The position numbers and the translations under genes are program-made. The notes below the pieces were generated by a model. That model searched no databases, was not told where the DNA came from, and worked only from the letters and a program-made list of their open reading frames with translations. Of a stretch of DNA of 64,000 bases, positions 38,190 to 50,279 are shown piece by piece (positions within the stretch are counted from its first letter, which is position 1; each line of letters starts with the position of its first letter). Origin of the DNA: Paulinella micropora (Eukaryota; Cercozoa; Imbricatea; Euglyphida; Paulinellidae); NCBI GenBank assembly GCA_019918135.1, contig WBZZ01006474.1, positions 1 to 64,000 on the forward strand. The letters are read 5' to 3'.

Positions 38190-40237
38190 AAGGCCTGCAA
38201 GGCGAGGCTAAACGCACTGCGTCAAATGCGTCGACGGTGGTGCTCGGACAAGTGGATGCTGGGCAAGGGCGGCGTGAACAGGACCCAAGGTTCATGGCGT
38301 TGGAGGACTACTTTCGGAGGATGGTCATTGGGCAGGGTAGTGTCCTATACCGGCCTATGGACTTCAATGATGCCATGATACCTGGATGGACATGGAGAAC
38401 CATCTAGGGTATTATGATATCGGAGCTGACGGACGGGTGGAGCCGCCATGCCCGGAGTTGGACGTGCTACTAGACTACATCCGGAGGGCAAAGGACGACT
38501 CGTATGGAAGGGTGATGCTGCCTTCGGGGAGACTACCGGCTGGTTTGCCTGGACCGTGGTCGTTGGACTTCATCGATCTTCAAGACTACCAGAGGGCAAT
38601 GGCTCGGTACTACCAGCAGATGCAGGTGTATGCACCGATGGGATACGTGCCTTCGGAGGTGCCAGCTAGGCCTGTCGAGGCAGGGGTTGGGGAACGACCC
38701 CACACTCTACCTCGTCCGCTCCCGAAGCTGATTCCTTATCGATCAACGGGAGGGGCGTCAAGCTCGACGGGAGTCGAATTCACGGTGACTGACATTCTGG
38801 GTGATGAGGACGGGAAGAGCACGGGGGAGCGTTATACTGCTACGGGCGTCGTCTCTCGAGTAGGGGAAGAGGGCGCTGGCGGGACGTACGCAGTCTCTGG
38901 GCTCGTTGTTGAGTCCGAGGGGTTGGCTCCCGTGCGACCTGGGGAGGTAAATGAATTATCGTTGGGCTCTGGAAGTGGTGGGGCGACCAACTCATCTCTG
39001 CATGTGTTGGGTGGGTATCACGATTGTGTGCCTGCTGGGCCGGCCTTAGTGGATTGGTGTCTGGACAGCGCGGCTACGCACGATCACACACCCAGTTCTA
39101 CGCACCTCGTTTCGTCGGTGAGGGAGGATCTACCTGTGGAAGTGGACGGCCTGGGTGGAAGACGTCGGTTGGAGAAGCGTGGTGTCGCAATCGTGGGTGG
39201 CCGGAATGGGATGGGAGGTGACTCGTACATGCGACTGGACCCAACCTATGTGACGCCGGACATACACGTGGGATTGGTGTCGGCGGGGCGATTGCAACAG
39301 ATTCTTAGGGATATTCAACGCACCTTGAGGGGGAGGGCTTCTTTATCTCCAAACGCCAGTGCACCTGCATACCGGACGAGGATAGGATTATGGTGGGCGA
39401 GTTGTTGAAGGACAGTCTGCGCTACCGGTTCCTACCTGCAGCTCGCAAGAATGTTGGGGCGTTGCTTTATTCTGGGCCACCTAAGCGTCAGCAGGCACAA
39501 TTCAAGGTGAGTGGCGGCTTGCTGCATGATCTGTATGGCCATATTGGCCCTAAGCCTACGGCGGCGTTACTGAAGGCACATGAAAACGAATGGATGGTTG
39601 TGGATGCTGGGGTCTCGCGGGCTCTGGACGGTTTGGGAAGTGTGTGGTATGCAGGCTCACCCATTCAACATTTAAACCTTCGTACACGGGTGCACATATG
39701 CATCCAACTGTCATGACCCGGGCGGGGGAGGGATTGAGTGGGGACAGCACAGGTAAGTTTCCTAAACCGGTCTACGGGGCTACAACTACTTGCTTCTATT
39801 CGTGGATGATGCTACACGCTGTCTGTTTGCATTTCTACTGAAGGAGAGGACTGCTGAGATGGGGCATCTGGCTTACGTTATGGCGTCGGGGAAGACTCAT
39901 ACGGGCAATAAGCTGAAGCAGTTTCGATCCGATTGAGAATGGATCTCTACGGCTCTCAAGGACCACCTGTGGGCTCATGGTGTGCTACCGATGCGTGGGA
40001 AGTATGATCCCAACAAAAACGCTGTAGCTGAGTTGTGGCTCAAACAGGTTTTTCGCATTGCTAGAGCTCTGATGGTGGCGAGGTGTGTCCCCTATCAGTT
40101 CATGGGGTATGCTGCATTACATGCGGTGTTCATCATCAACGCAGTCTCTTACAAAGAGGAAAAGCCTCGTTGCGAAGTGTACTTTGGAAGAAGGTTACCT
40201 CATCCATCTTTCTGGCATGTGTTCGGTTGCCTATGCC
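38190..40237 (+). mobile_element. Family B Copia element, protease-integrase part (third copy)
   Basis: A direct-orientation copy of 8443-10491, differing at only a few positions by eye. It has the same protease start (WCLDSAATHDH near 39060), pre-integrase and integrase blocks, and the same end point against segment X. The matching breakpoints show that this is a duplicated block and not a separate insertion. Fossil. Confidence 0.85.
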
Positions 40238-40670
40238 AGTAGTATTAAAGTATAATACCGGTCACCTAACAACAGCAGACACTTCCTATGTTCCCAAGAA
40301 TGCGAGAACTGATTACCCTTAATAATCAAAAATCAAATATAACACTTCCAGTTATATCCTTTAATATTGTCTATATCAATAATCACTAATGCCTATACTG
40401 AATAAGACCGGACCGAACTGTCTATTAATAATTGGAATTACTTAATACGATACATAAATGTATCACTGCTCACCTTTAAGTCCATTATTAATAAGTAATA
40501 GAGGTCCTAATAAAACTTCAGGTTTTAAAGTCCTATTTCGGCTTCATTCGGAAGAAGCGGATATCGACCGTCTTGAGGCCATTGACGAACGTACTATTCC
40601 GAATCGCATCCCTCTTCTCTTTGAAAGGACCCATACTCTTCGGCCTGGTGTTGATATCCGCTGATTTTTC
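40238..40670 (+). repeat. Segment X (copy 3)
   Basis: A 433-bp unit nearly identical to 10492-10924, including both inverted-repeat pairs. It lies between B and the A6 LTR. Confidence 0.6.
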
Positions 40671-41073
40671 AGTAAGCAATAATATTTACTAAATATATTG
40701 TTACCTTTTTATGGTCAATTTCACGACATAACAATTATAATTAGGCCGGATTACATTCATTACCATTTATATATTTGCGTATCATATTTATTATTTGTTA
40801 CAACAATATTGCCGTTATTCATATATTAATTACCAGTTATATACATTGGCCCATACTGATGCAACATCGTAAGTTAGGGTACGAAGCCAGTATATAAATT
40901 TATGGTATTTATTTACTCCTCCTGATGATAAATTTATGGTATTTTAGATTGAGTTCAAGTTATTGGTTCTTAACCATTGATTAAATTCATTATCATTTCA
41001 ACCTGTGATCAAAGTACCTCAGCGTAAACAATGATTCAAGTATCCGGAGACAATGTCTACTAGCATACTTTCT
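40671..41073 (+). repeat. 5' LTR of A6
   Basis: A 403-bp LTR; AGTAAG start, CTTTCT end. The flanking X sequence is the same as for A2 and A3. Confidence 0.88.
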
Positions 41074-41880
41074 GGTTATGGAGCCTTGGATGCGCCCCGC
41101 TACCAACTCAAGCTACCGAAGTTCCCGAAGAAGCCTGTTGATGGATTTGACCTGTGGAAATGTCAGTTTTTCGCGTTTTTATTGGGCGTGGACGCACGCT
41201 ACATACTGCTACTGGAAGACGCGGAAACGCCATACTCCATACAAGAGGTCTCTACCATCTACGCAGGCACTAGGACTACGAAACCCACCCAACCCGCCCC
41301 ATCTGGCTCAACAGGACTGTCCGCGTCCGGAACTACATCTACAGCAAAGACTACAGCAAGGAAGGCGACGAGAAAAAGTTCCGACGAAGAAGAGGAACAG
41401 TCAGCCTACGGATCACGCAATGACGGAACGTCAAGCAGTCCATCGAGCAGCACATCGAGCAGCTCATCAAGCAGCTCAGCCTCTACCGGATCGCCAAGTA
41501 GCTCACTCCTACCAACTGTCCACGTACCGACTGAAATGGCTACATTGTTCAGTCAAGCCGACTATGTAAAGGCCCAGATACATGTCCGTTGCTTCCTGGT
41601 AGAAGCATGCCAGGAGTCAACTGCACTCCTTACAGTGCAAAGGGCCAGCACCAGCCCCGCAGTAATCTGCACTGCGCTGTGCGAGCGATTCGGAAGCAAG
41701 GGATCAGTATTCATCGCCCGACTTCTGATGCAGCTCTTCGAGACCAAGCTGAAGAACAGCACTCAACTACCTACATGGATGGAAGTCCTGACTCAACGCT
41801 TCGAGCAACTGGACACGAGAGGAGTACCGCTACCTGACGAGTTCCGGGTGGTCTTCCTACTCTTCAAGTTAAGGAGTGTG
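41053..41880 (+). pseudogene. Gag region of A6
   Basis: The same Gag as A2 and A4, starting inside the LTR, with the serine-rich linker and helical core. Part of a fossil element. Confidence 0.8.
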
Positions 41881-43949
41881 CGACGTTGGCGATGGGCGAC
41901 ATAGGTGGTACGATGTACTGGTCTAAGTCAGACAGAGACAAGCCACATTACAATGAGATGTGTTCACTTATTTTACAAGCATTTCATGCAAACCAACTAT
42001 TTGTTACCTCATCTAGGTCCCCCACTGCCCTCTACACTTCGACTTCGCCTGCGACCAGCAAGAAGGACATACAGTGCCTGAACTGCAACAGAAGAGGACA
42101 CATCGCGGCCCAGTGTCGGTCTACCTGCACGAAGCGTGTGTGCCAAGGACGACCCAGGCACTCTGGAACCGAGTGTCCAGTTCGCCGACGACCTGCACCA
42201 CCCAACACGAACGCGCGACGTGGTGGCCGAGGTGGAGACTCGAATCAGCGAGGACGAGGTGGCCGACCCGGACCGACCAACACGAGACGAATACAACGAC
42301 CAACCGGACAAGCCAACATCATCACCGACGCGGACGCAACGAACAACGTCGACGACCCAACAAGTGATCCACCAGAAGCGTGGCTGATGCACACTGGCGA
42401 CTCCGACGAAGAACGACCCGACCAGGAGGAGAACGACCCATCACAAGAAGAAGTTGCCTACGTAGAAAGGGGAAATAGGTACGGCAACAGAGCAGGACCA
42501 ATGCAACTATCTCCCTTCACACTACTTCTGCCGACTATAACCCCCCTACCCCCAATGAAGCATTGCCTGCACCACACCCGGACTATTTGGAAGACCCATC
42601 GAGACGCCCCGACATCCCGTGGAGCTCGCTCACCGTTCTACAACGCATGGATGAAAATGACTACAGACGCGCCTACATCCACTGGACACGAATGCGGGAC
42701 TTATTCCAGACGACCCCGCAGGGATTCCCGGTCCCACCCGCCCACTGGCCATTACCTTGGCGCCCCCTCGGGACGCCCATCAATTATTTTCTACCAAGAA
42801 CCGACCCATGGATCCTACCGTCACGACTGGTACAAGCTCAACCGGCATTGTGCACTTCGTCTTGCGAAGCAGACGCCCGAGACGAGCACAACGGGACCCG
42901 GGAAGTGCACAGCAACAAGGCAGACACACAATCCCCGCACGCGCCAACGCAGAGCTTCACAAGCTCACCCACACCTGAAGATAGAACGACTTCGAGACAA
43001 GACCAACAGGATAGAGAACCGATACCTGCATTCATCGAAGAGCGCCGACAACAACAATGGGAATCACCGAGCGTGGGGACCGCCTCAACGAGCGAGGAGC
43101 TACCTACCCCGACAGTGGAGCACGGTGATAGATCGCCCGTTTCGACTTTTACGTTACCTATCTTACCACGCGTGCAGGAAGAAGAATGTCTCACACCGGT
43201 TCAACCAACGACGACATCATCGACAGCACCAACAGTCAGCGCAGACACTGCAAGACGTATACAAGGTATAGCAGAGCTACCCTACGGCCAACCGGTCCAA
43301 TACAGGCGAGTACCGGGAGCATCGCAACCGACCGAACGTAAGTACACCTTCGCTTGGTCCGACGCACATCATTGCTTCCGCCACCCCACTACTGAACAGT
43401 TGGCATACTGGAGCATCGTGAAGGACTTCCGCCTGCTTCCAGAGCAATGGTCATTAACCAAACCGGACTACATCGACTGCAAAGCCGTTCGCGAAGCCAA
43501 GCGTGGCAGTGTCAGATGGGACTGCACATACTGCGGCAATCAAGAAGGGGAAGTTAAAGCGATGCAGCGGCTGACAGCTTGTTTACTACTGCAACATCGA
43601 CCACCAGAAGACCGACTGGCCGGCACACAAGGAATTCTGCAACATGGCCAAGCGTCATCCTCTGATCGACCAGCTACGAGAAAGAGGAACGAGGTATGAC
43701 CTACTCGGCATACCAACAGACCAACCCGCATTGGCCGATCTCGCATTTCAGCACCGGCTGCGATACCGCGAAGGGGGGCCGCACGCACCTCTATTCATTG
43801 ACTCACCCACAATGTTAGACATGGCCATGAGCCTGGATAAATTTACAACTAGAGGGAGACGTGTGGACTCCAGGACTGCGACGATGGCACAATCCATGCC
43901 CACCGGGATGCTCGGGACGTATAACAAGACCGTGTCTCCCACTTTAAAT

Positions 43950-44801
43950 TCCACATATCGGAACTTTTGCTGCCCCTTGTCGTCCTTCCTTCTCATAGCA
44001 GCCTCGCGCTGCTTCCGGTCGATGTTTTCAGCCTCCGCTATTGCCCGCAGGCGGCATGCCATCAATTCCGTCGGGTCATATAAAGCCGTGTCATTGGAGC
44101 AATCCGTAGGTGTGTTCAACACCCTCCATGTACCAGTTGATTCGGGCAAAGCCGAACGCTTCCTCCCAAAGACGAGGAGCCCAAGTTGTTAACCGCAAAC
44201 GTAAAAGCCTGCACCGTTTCCGGCCACATCTTCTGGTTGTTCTGGTAATAGATTTTCAAGGATGCCTTCATCGTCTTGTGCATCCGCTCGATTTTGCCGT
44301 TTGCCATTGGATTGTATGCCGTAACGTAGTTCAATTGGAACCCAAAATATGCACTGAGTTCGTTCGAGAGCCAGTTGATGAACGAACTCCCTCTGTCTGA
44401 TATGATTTTCCTTGGAACTCCGATCCTGCAGAAAACGTGGTCGATCAGAGCCTTAGCAGTCGTTTCCTTGGTCTCGTCCTTAGTGAATACCGTGATCACG
44501 TAATTCGATGCCCTGTCAATGGCCGTAAGTATGTACTTGAACCCCCCGTCGCCCGCTTCCGGTAGAGGCCCACATAGTCGATGTGGATCGTATCGAAAAT
44601 GTCGCTCGTGACCTCGTATTGCCCCAGCAGACCCTTGGTTGCGTCATATGGCGTCTTTGCTCTCTGGCACGGCGCGCAGCCGTTGATGAATCGTTCCACA
44701 TCCTTATTCATACTTCCCCAGTAGAACTTCCTCGTCAGCGACCACTTCATCCTTTCCAATCCTGGATGACTCTGCATGGGACAATTATGTGCCCCGATCA
44801 T
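43950..44801 (-). pseudogene. Gypsy integrase region of D
   Basis: The HHCC zinc-binding part reads HPGLERMKWSLTRKFYW and then CAPCQRAK. The core has HIDYVGLY, IISDRGSSF and NGKIERMHKT, which carry the three catalytic acids. It inserts element DNA in living relatives. The fragment at the window end (63615-64000) is a related integrase. Fossil. Confidence 0.82.
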
Positions 44802-44873
44802 AATTGCATGCCGTAATGCCGGTGGTACCCATACCGTCCACCTTTCCTGGTTTTCCTTGTGTCTGCCGTCCGT

Positions 44874-45953
44874 TCACATATACCAGATCAGCTCATCCGA
44901 ATACGTGTGCGTCTTCATCTGCCGCTTCACCGCCTCAGTACGCGTTTCCGGTGTCGGGTTCAACACGTGTTGAATCAGTACCTTGAATTCCTTCGCCTCG
45001 CTCGTCAGACTCCGGAACTTGTCCACCGAAGCAAACTTGATTTGCGTATCTGTCTTCAAGTCCAAAGCCACCCGGCTGGGATGCGTCTTCTCCAACACCG
45101 TCATGTCCTCCTGTTCCGGCAACAATGGTTCCCCTTCTGCCTTTAAGTTAGGGCCGACCACTACATTGCCGACCATTGGCAACTGCCGCCATAGAAGCCT
45201 TGGCGTTTCCATCTCCTCCGCCTCTCTTTCAGCATGCAACGCCGCGTCCCACTCGTATTCTTTGAGACTGTCCTTCGCGCATTGGTCCTCGTGCTCTCCA
45301 CAACACTCTCGTGGTGCCTTACTAGCCGCCTCATACAACCTGAGGTCCCTCTCATGTTCCTGTTGTTCTCCTCCCCCCGACGTACGATACTTGTACGCTG
45401 CCGACACCTCTTCCGCGTATATCATACCGTTCATCGGCTTCTGGTCTTCGAAATCCAGTTCCCGCTCTATCTGTTCCAAGTCCATGAATCCCCATACCGT
45501 CAAGACTGCCGCCGCCGTGGTGAACCTAAATCGCGTCAGGTCCATCCCTTTCCGCTTCTCCCCATCCCATATCGGTTTGACCGTGAACACCTCTGGTGCC
45601 TGGTGTTGCCGTTGTTCCGCCCCCGTCTTTCCCCGTGATCCCCCATCCTCCGCCGTACCCCCAGACCGTGACTGGTGATCAGCCAAAAAGTTCTCCTTGC
45701 CCTTGATGTACTCTATCTGGAAGTCGTATTCCGACAACTCCTGTTGCCACCGCGCTAACCGTCCCATGTGGTCCTGCGACATCAACCACCGAAGGTTGTT
45801 GTGATCCGTCCTCACTCTCGTTTCCTTCGCTCCCCATAAATATTCTCGCAGCCGCTTGAAGCCCCAGACAATAGCTAGTGCCTCCCGCTGTCTGGTGCAG
45901 TATTGCCTCTCCGCACTCGACATAAGTCGACTAAGGAACATTACCGGTCGCAA
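44874..45953 (-). pseudogene. Gypsy RNase H and downstream linker of D
   Basis: It starts with the Gypsy RNase H C-terminal half: SSAERQYCTRQREALAIVW, then TDHNNLRWLM, LARWQQELSEYDFQIEY and KGKENFLADHQSR. A long Glu/Arg-rich linker follows before the integrase. Fossil region. Confidence 0.82.
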
Positions 45954-46076
45954 TCGCCCCTTTTCGTCCGCTTGCTGAAGTACCCCTCCTATCGCGTAGG
46001 CCGACGCGTCCGTATCCAGAACAGAACCGTTCCCTCTTCCGTCAAAGGATCCTCAGAATCGTCTCCCACAAATCTT

Positions 46077-47108
46077 TTATCGCTTCCAAGACCTTCTCTC
46101 CCACTCGTTCGGGTTTGCCCAATCCCCTTTGAATTCCTTCATGTGTTTCCGTATGGGCTCCGCCCGGTTGGCGAAGTTTGGTATAAACTCCCCGTAATAC
46201 TGCGCCAACGACACGAACGAATGTAGATCGGATTTGTTCTGCGGTATTGGCATGTCCGCCAGTGCCTCTCGTTTCCTAGCCACGATTGTGCATGTTCCGT
46301 TCTCAATATCGTATCCCAAATATCGAATCCGTTTCTGCATGAAGTGGCACTTCTTGGCATTAAGCCGGAAACCGAACGCCTTAATCCGCCGCATGATGTC
46401 CCTGAGGTGTTCCATGTGTTCTTCCACCGATTTAGAGTATATAATGACATCATCCAAGTACGCAAAGGCATACGTTGACGTGTCACAATGTTTGAAGGCA
46501 AATTCCTCGTCCCGAAACTTGCTTCCCAGCATCTCGGTCATCGCCTTTTGGAAAATCCCTGGAGCCACCTTGAGCCCCATCGGCAAAACCTTCCAGACGT
46601 AGGTCGTCATGCCTACCATAAACGCGGTGAGGTATCGACTTTCCTCCGCCAATGGAATTTGCCAAAACCCGCTTTTCAGGTCCAGAGTGGAATATATTTT
46701 CGCCTTCCGCAATACTTCTACCCCTCGTCGTACATCCGGTACCGGCGTTTCTATCTTCTTTATGATCTGATTGATCTTCCAGTAGTTTATGCACATCCGC
46801 AATGTACCGTCTGGCTTCGGCGCCATCCGCACCGGCGAGGAGTATTCTGACAACCGCTCCTCTATCAGCCCCTTCTCCAACAATTCCGCCGTCATCTCCC
46901 TGGCAATTCTATCCTCGTGATAGCTGAGTCGAGAAGGCCGTCCTATTCCTGGTACCTCCTGTCCCATCTCCCTATACAACCTTGCCGTGTGATGCTTGAC
47001 CGAACCTCCCTCCAACGGCCCAAACACCTCCATGTGTTGATTCATCATCGCCAAAACGTCCTTCTTGGACTTTTCAATTCCCTGCCACTGTTTTGCCTGT
47101 TCCCACAA
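46077..47108 (-). pseudogene. Gypsy reverse transcriptase of D
   Basis: Clear Ty3/gypsy reverse transcriptase blocks: YSSPVRMAPKPDGTLRMC, YSTLDLKSGFWQIPL, LPMGLKVAPGIFQKAM and FAYLDDVIIYSKS (the YxDD catalytic box), then the thumb block HLRDIMRRIKAFGFRLN and KCHFMQKRIRYLG. About 340 residues are visible. It copies element RNA into DNA in working relatives. Fossil element. Confidence 0.9.
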
Positions 47109-48422
47109 GGCCGCCCGAGACTTATCCGTTTCCTCCTGGATTTGTCCGTCGCCTTGCCCGCTATGTCGTCCACCGTGGCCTCCTCACCCTCCTCCTCGAA
47201 CCCTTCTCTAGACCGGTACAGGGTAGGCGTTTGCCTCTCCTGATCCGCATATCTGGCTAACTGATCGATCATCATCGCGTATTGTATCGCATGTGTGCGA
47301 TGATATACCCCCGAAATATGAGTAAACGCTTCATCTCGGATCGCGGCCAAATCCCGTGTAAGGAGTTTCTCCCGATATTTCCTTGCCGCCTTTCTCGAAC
47401 CCAAACGACACGCTATAACGAGCTTCTGCGTCCGACTCGGTATAGGTATCGGATCCTGAACCAAGAAATCCTCGATATCATACCACCACATTTCCGTTCG
47501 TCTACCCACCGGAAGCACTATCGTGAAATCCCCAAGGGAAATCCGATTCTTCAGTGCCTTCTTGATTCCTGCCACTGAATCGACCATAATGGGATCGTCC
47601 CCCCCACTTATCCTTGAGAAACTCGATAATTCCCGTCTTCGCCTGACTCGGCTTTGCCACGTTACATACCACGTACTGTGCCATTGGCAACGTCCTGCCA
47701 TCCATTTCTTTGTGTTGGTCCCCCAACTTACGGCCGTGTATCGGGAAACAGTCCGTGGCCAATCTCCGTTGTTCTCTCAAGTGTTCCGGCCGCATGTCGC
47801 ACAATGCCACTATCTGATTTGGCGTCCATTCGTCCTCCGATTTGCTCTCCTCCTCCGTTGCCTTAGGGTCCCCCACCGCAAAAACCTCGCATGCTGCCTC
47901 GTCAGCCGCTGCCTCTTCCGACATTACGACCTTTACGGCCGCAAAACTACTCGCCGTCCATTCCCCCTCATTGCATTGAGAGTGGTCATCTGTCGACAAG
48001 TGCACCATCTTGTATACCGGTGCGTTTTCGTCCGCTCCATATCGCACCGTATACCCCGCACAGTCGATGGACGTGCGCATTCGTCTGAGCGCGTCCAAGC
48101 TCCATAACAAGCCCCCAGTGTATGCTGGTACCACCCAAAACTTGTGAATATAGACCGAGCCGTCGGAGAGCCGAAAATTCAGCAACATCGTGCCCGTGAT
48201 CGGTGTCGATCCTGACACTCCACTCACCCATCCCTGCGTGTGCCGCAGTGCCTGCCGATACCACTGCTGTCCCCCATACTTGTCCTGAAAACTCCTCCCC
48301 ATGACACTGATCGCCGCCATCGTGTCATTGCCAATGACCCCATACCCGCCCAACTCGACAATTTCCACCTTCGTAGGCTAAAGCGAAATCAGCTCTTTTC
48401 ATTAAATTAACCATTCTCCTAG

Positions 48423-48805
48423 AGTAAGCAATAATATTTACTAAATATATTGTTACCTTTTGTGGTCAATTTCACGACATAACATTTATATTTGACCGGA
48501 TCATATTCATTACCATTTTCAAATTATTATTCGTTACGTTGATATTACCGTTATTCACAATTAGTTGCCAGTTAGTATAGATTGGCCCATACTGAATCAT
48601 CACTTGAATTTCTGACCACAAGATCAGTATATAAATTTGTGGTATTTATTTCACTATAAATTTATGGTAAATTAGATTGAGTTTCAGTCATTGGTTTCTA
48701 ACCATTGATTAAATTCATTATTGTTCCTTCAACCTTTGATCAAAGTGCCTCAGCGCAAACGATTATTCAAGTATCCGGAGACTAATGTCTACTAGTGTAC
48801 TTACT
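48423..48805 (+). repeat. 5' LTR of A7
   Basis: A 383-bp LTR beginning AGTAAG and ending CTTACT, a perfect 6-bp terminal inverted repeat. TATATAAA lies at 48628-48635. Gag's ATG at 48785 is inside the LTR, as is known for Ty1. Confidence 0.92.
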
Positions 48806-50230
48806 GGGTATGGAGCCTTGGATGCGCCCCGTTACCAACTCAAGCTACCGAAATTCCCGAAAAGACCCATCGATGAATTTGACCTTTGGAAATTCCAATT
48901 TTTCGCTTTTTTATTGGGCGTGGACGCACGCTACATACTACTTCTGGAAGACCAAGAATCGCCCTACTCGGTACAAGAGATTGCTACAATCTACGCAAGT
49001 ACCAGAACTACTGGACTAAGACCCACCCACCCCGCCCCTAACAACATTACTGGATCTGGACTGTCAGCACGACAGCAAGACACCTCGACAGCAAGACAGT
49101 CGAGAAGGAGGAGCGATGACGACGAAGACGATGAAGCATACGGATCGAGACGTGGCGACTCATCATCGAGCAGCTCGTCATCACTGACCAGCTCGTCCTC
49201 AAGCAGCCCATCCTCGACCAACCCGTCCTCAGGTAGCCAAGCACCCGCCCTCTTGCCTACTATCAACGTACCAACTGACCTGGATACACTTTTCAGCCAA
49301 GCAGACTACATCAAAGCACAGATCCATGTCCGCTGCTTCCTTGTGGAAGCATGCCAAGAGTCGACAGCTCTACTGACCGTCCAACGAGCAGGAACCAACC
49401 CAGCGGTGATCTGGACAGCGATCTGCGAGCGATTCGGCAGCAAAGGATCGGTTTCCATCGCTCGCCTACTAATGCAGCTGTTTGAGACAAAGCTGAAGTC
49501 AAGCAATGGCCTACCAACATGGATGGAGCTCTTGACCCAACGCTTCGAGCGCCTACAGTCAAGAGGAGTGCCTCTACCTGATGAATTCAGAGTCGTATTC
49601 TTGCTCTTCAAACTTAAGGAGTGCGCCTCTCTATCTATGGGGGATGTAGGGGGAACTATGTATTGGTCTCGTGCTGATGTTGACAAACCACGTTATAATG
49701 AGATATGTTCACTCATCTTACAAGCATACCATGCTAACCAACTCTCTGCTGCCTCATCTAGGTCCTCGACAGCCCTGTTCACTTCGGCCACACCCGTTGC
49801 TATCAACAAAGACATCCGATGTCTCAACTGCAACCGACGAGGACACATTGCGGTCCAGTGTCGATCCACCTGCATGAAGCGAGTCCGCGAGGGCCGACCG
49901 AAACACTATGGGGCTGAATGCCCAGTCCGCAGACGACCCACGCAGCCAAACTCGAACACACGTCGCGGTGGTCGAGGGGGAGGACCGAATCAACGAGGAC
50001 GTGGAGGCCAACCTAGACAGACCAACACAAGACGGATTCAACGATCGAGCGGACAAGCCAACGCGACAACCGAAGTGGAAGCCACGGACGACGTCGATGA
50101 TCCAACAGGCGACCCACCCGAGACATGGCTGATGCATTCCGCCGACTCCGACGACGAACGACCCGGACCAGAGGAGGACGAACCATCGCAAGAAGAAGTA
50201 GCCTACGTACAAAGGGGAAGTAGGTACAGA
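48785..50230 (+). CDS. Gag and nucleocapsid region of A7
   Basis: A long open Gag region. Residues 1-80 carry LPKFPKRPIDEFDLWKFQ. A serine-rich linker (about residues 125-160) follows, then the helical core (about 165-280) with ICERFGSKGSVSIARLLM, then a CCHC knuckle CLNCNRRGHIAVQC (49820-49861). A second Cys/His group and an Arg/Gly-rich tail (RRGGRGGGPNQRGRGG) follow, which suit RNA binding. It ends in an acidic stretch. In working Copia elements Gag forms the particle and packages the RNA. The start was chosen because MSTS...GYGALDAPRYQLKLP is shared by every family copy. Confidence 0.8.
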
Positions 50231-50279
50231 AATAGAGCGGGACCTATCCAACTGTCTCCTCTAACACCCACTTGATACT

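Larger units (their letters stand above)
40671..43890 (+). mobile_element. Copia family A element, copy A6 (5' half)
   Basis: 5' LTR 40671-41073, Gag from the ATG at 41053, knuckle about 42075-42116, spacer 42560-43300, MYND remnant 43523-43640. The element stops at about 43890, where minus-strand Gypsy DNA (D) begins. It is a direct duplicate of the matching part of A2 and has no 3' half. Fossil. Confidence 0.85.
43891..48422 (-). mobile_element. Ty3/gypsy element D, pol part (fossil, split by A7)
   Basis: A minus-strand Gypsy element. In element order from high to low coordinates: protease-like region about 48120-48340 (NDTMAAISVMG), connecting region 47100-47900, reverse transcriptase 46080-46990, RNase H about 45650-45953, acidic linker 44900-45600, integrase 43950-44801. 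The order RT-RNase H-integrase defines Ty3/gypsy. The 3' end is missing at the junction with A6. Interrupted at 48422 by A7 and continued at 56750. Several breaks. Confidence 0.88.
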
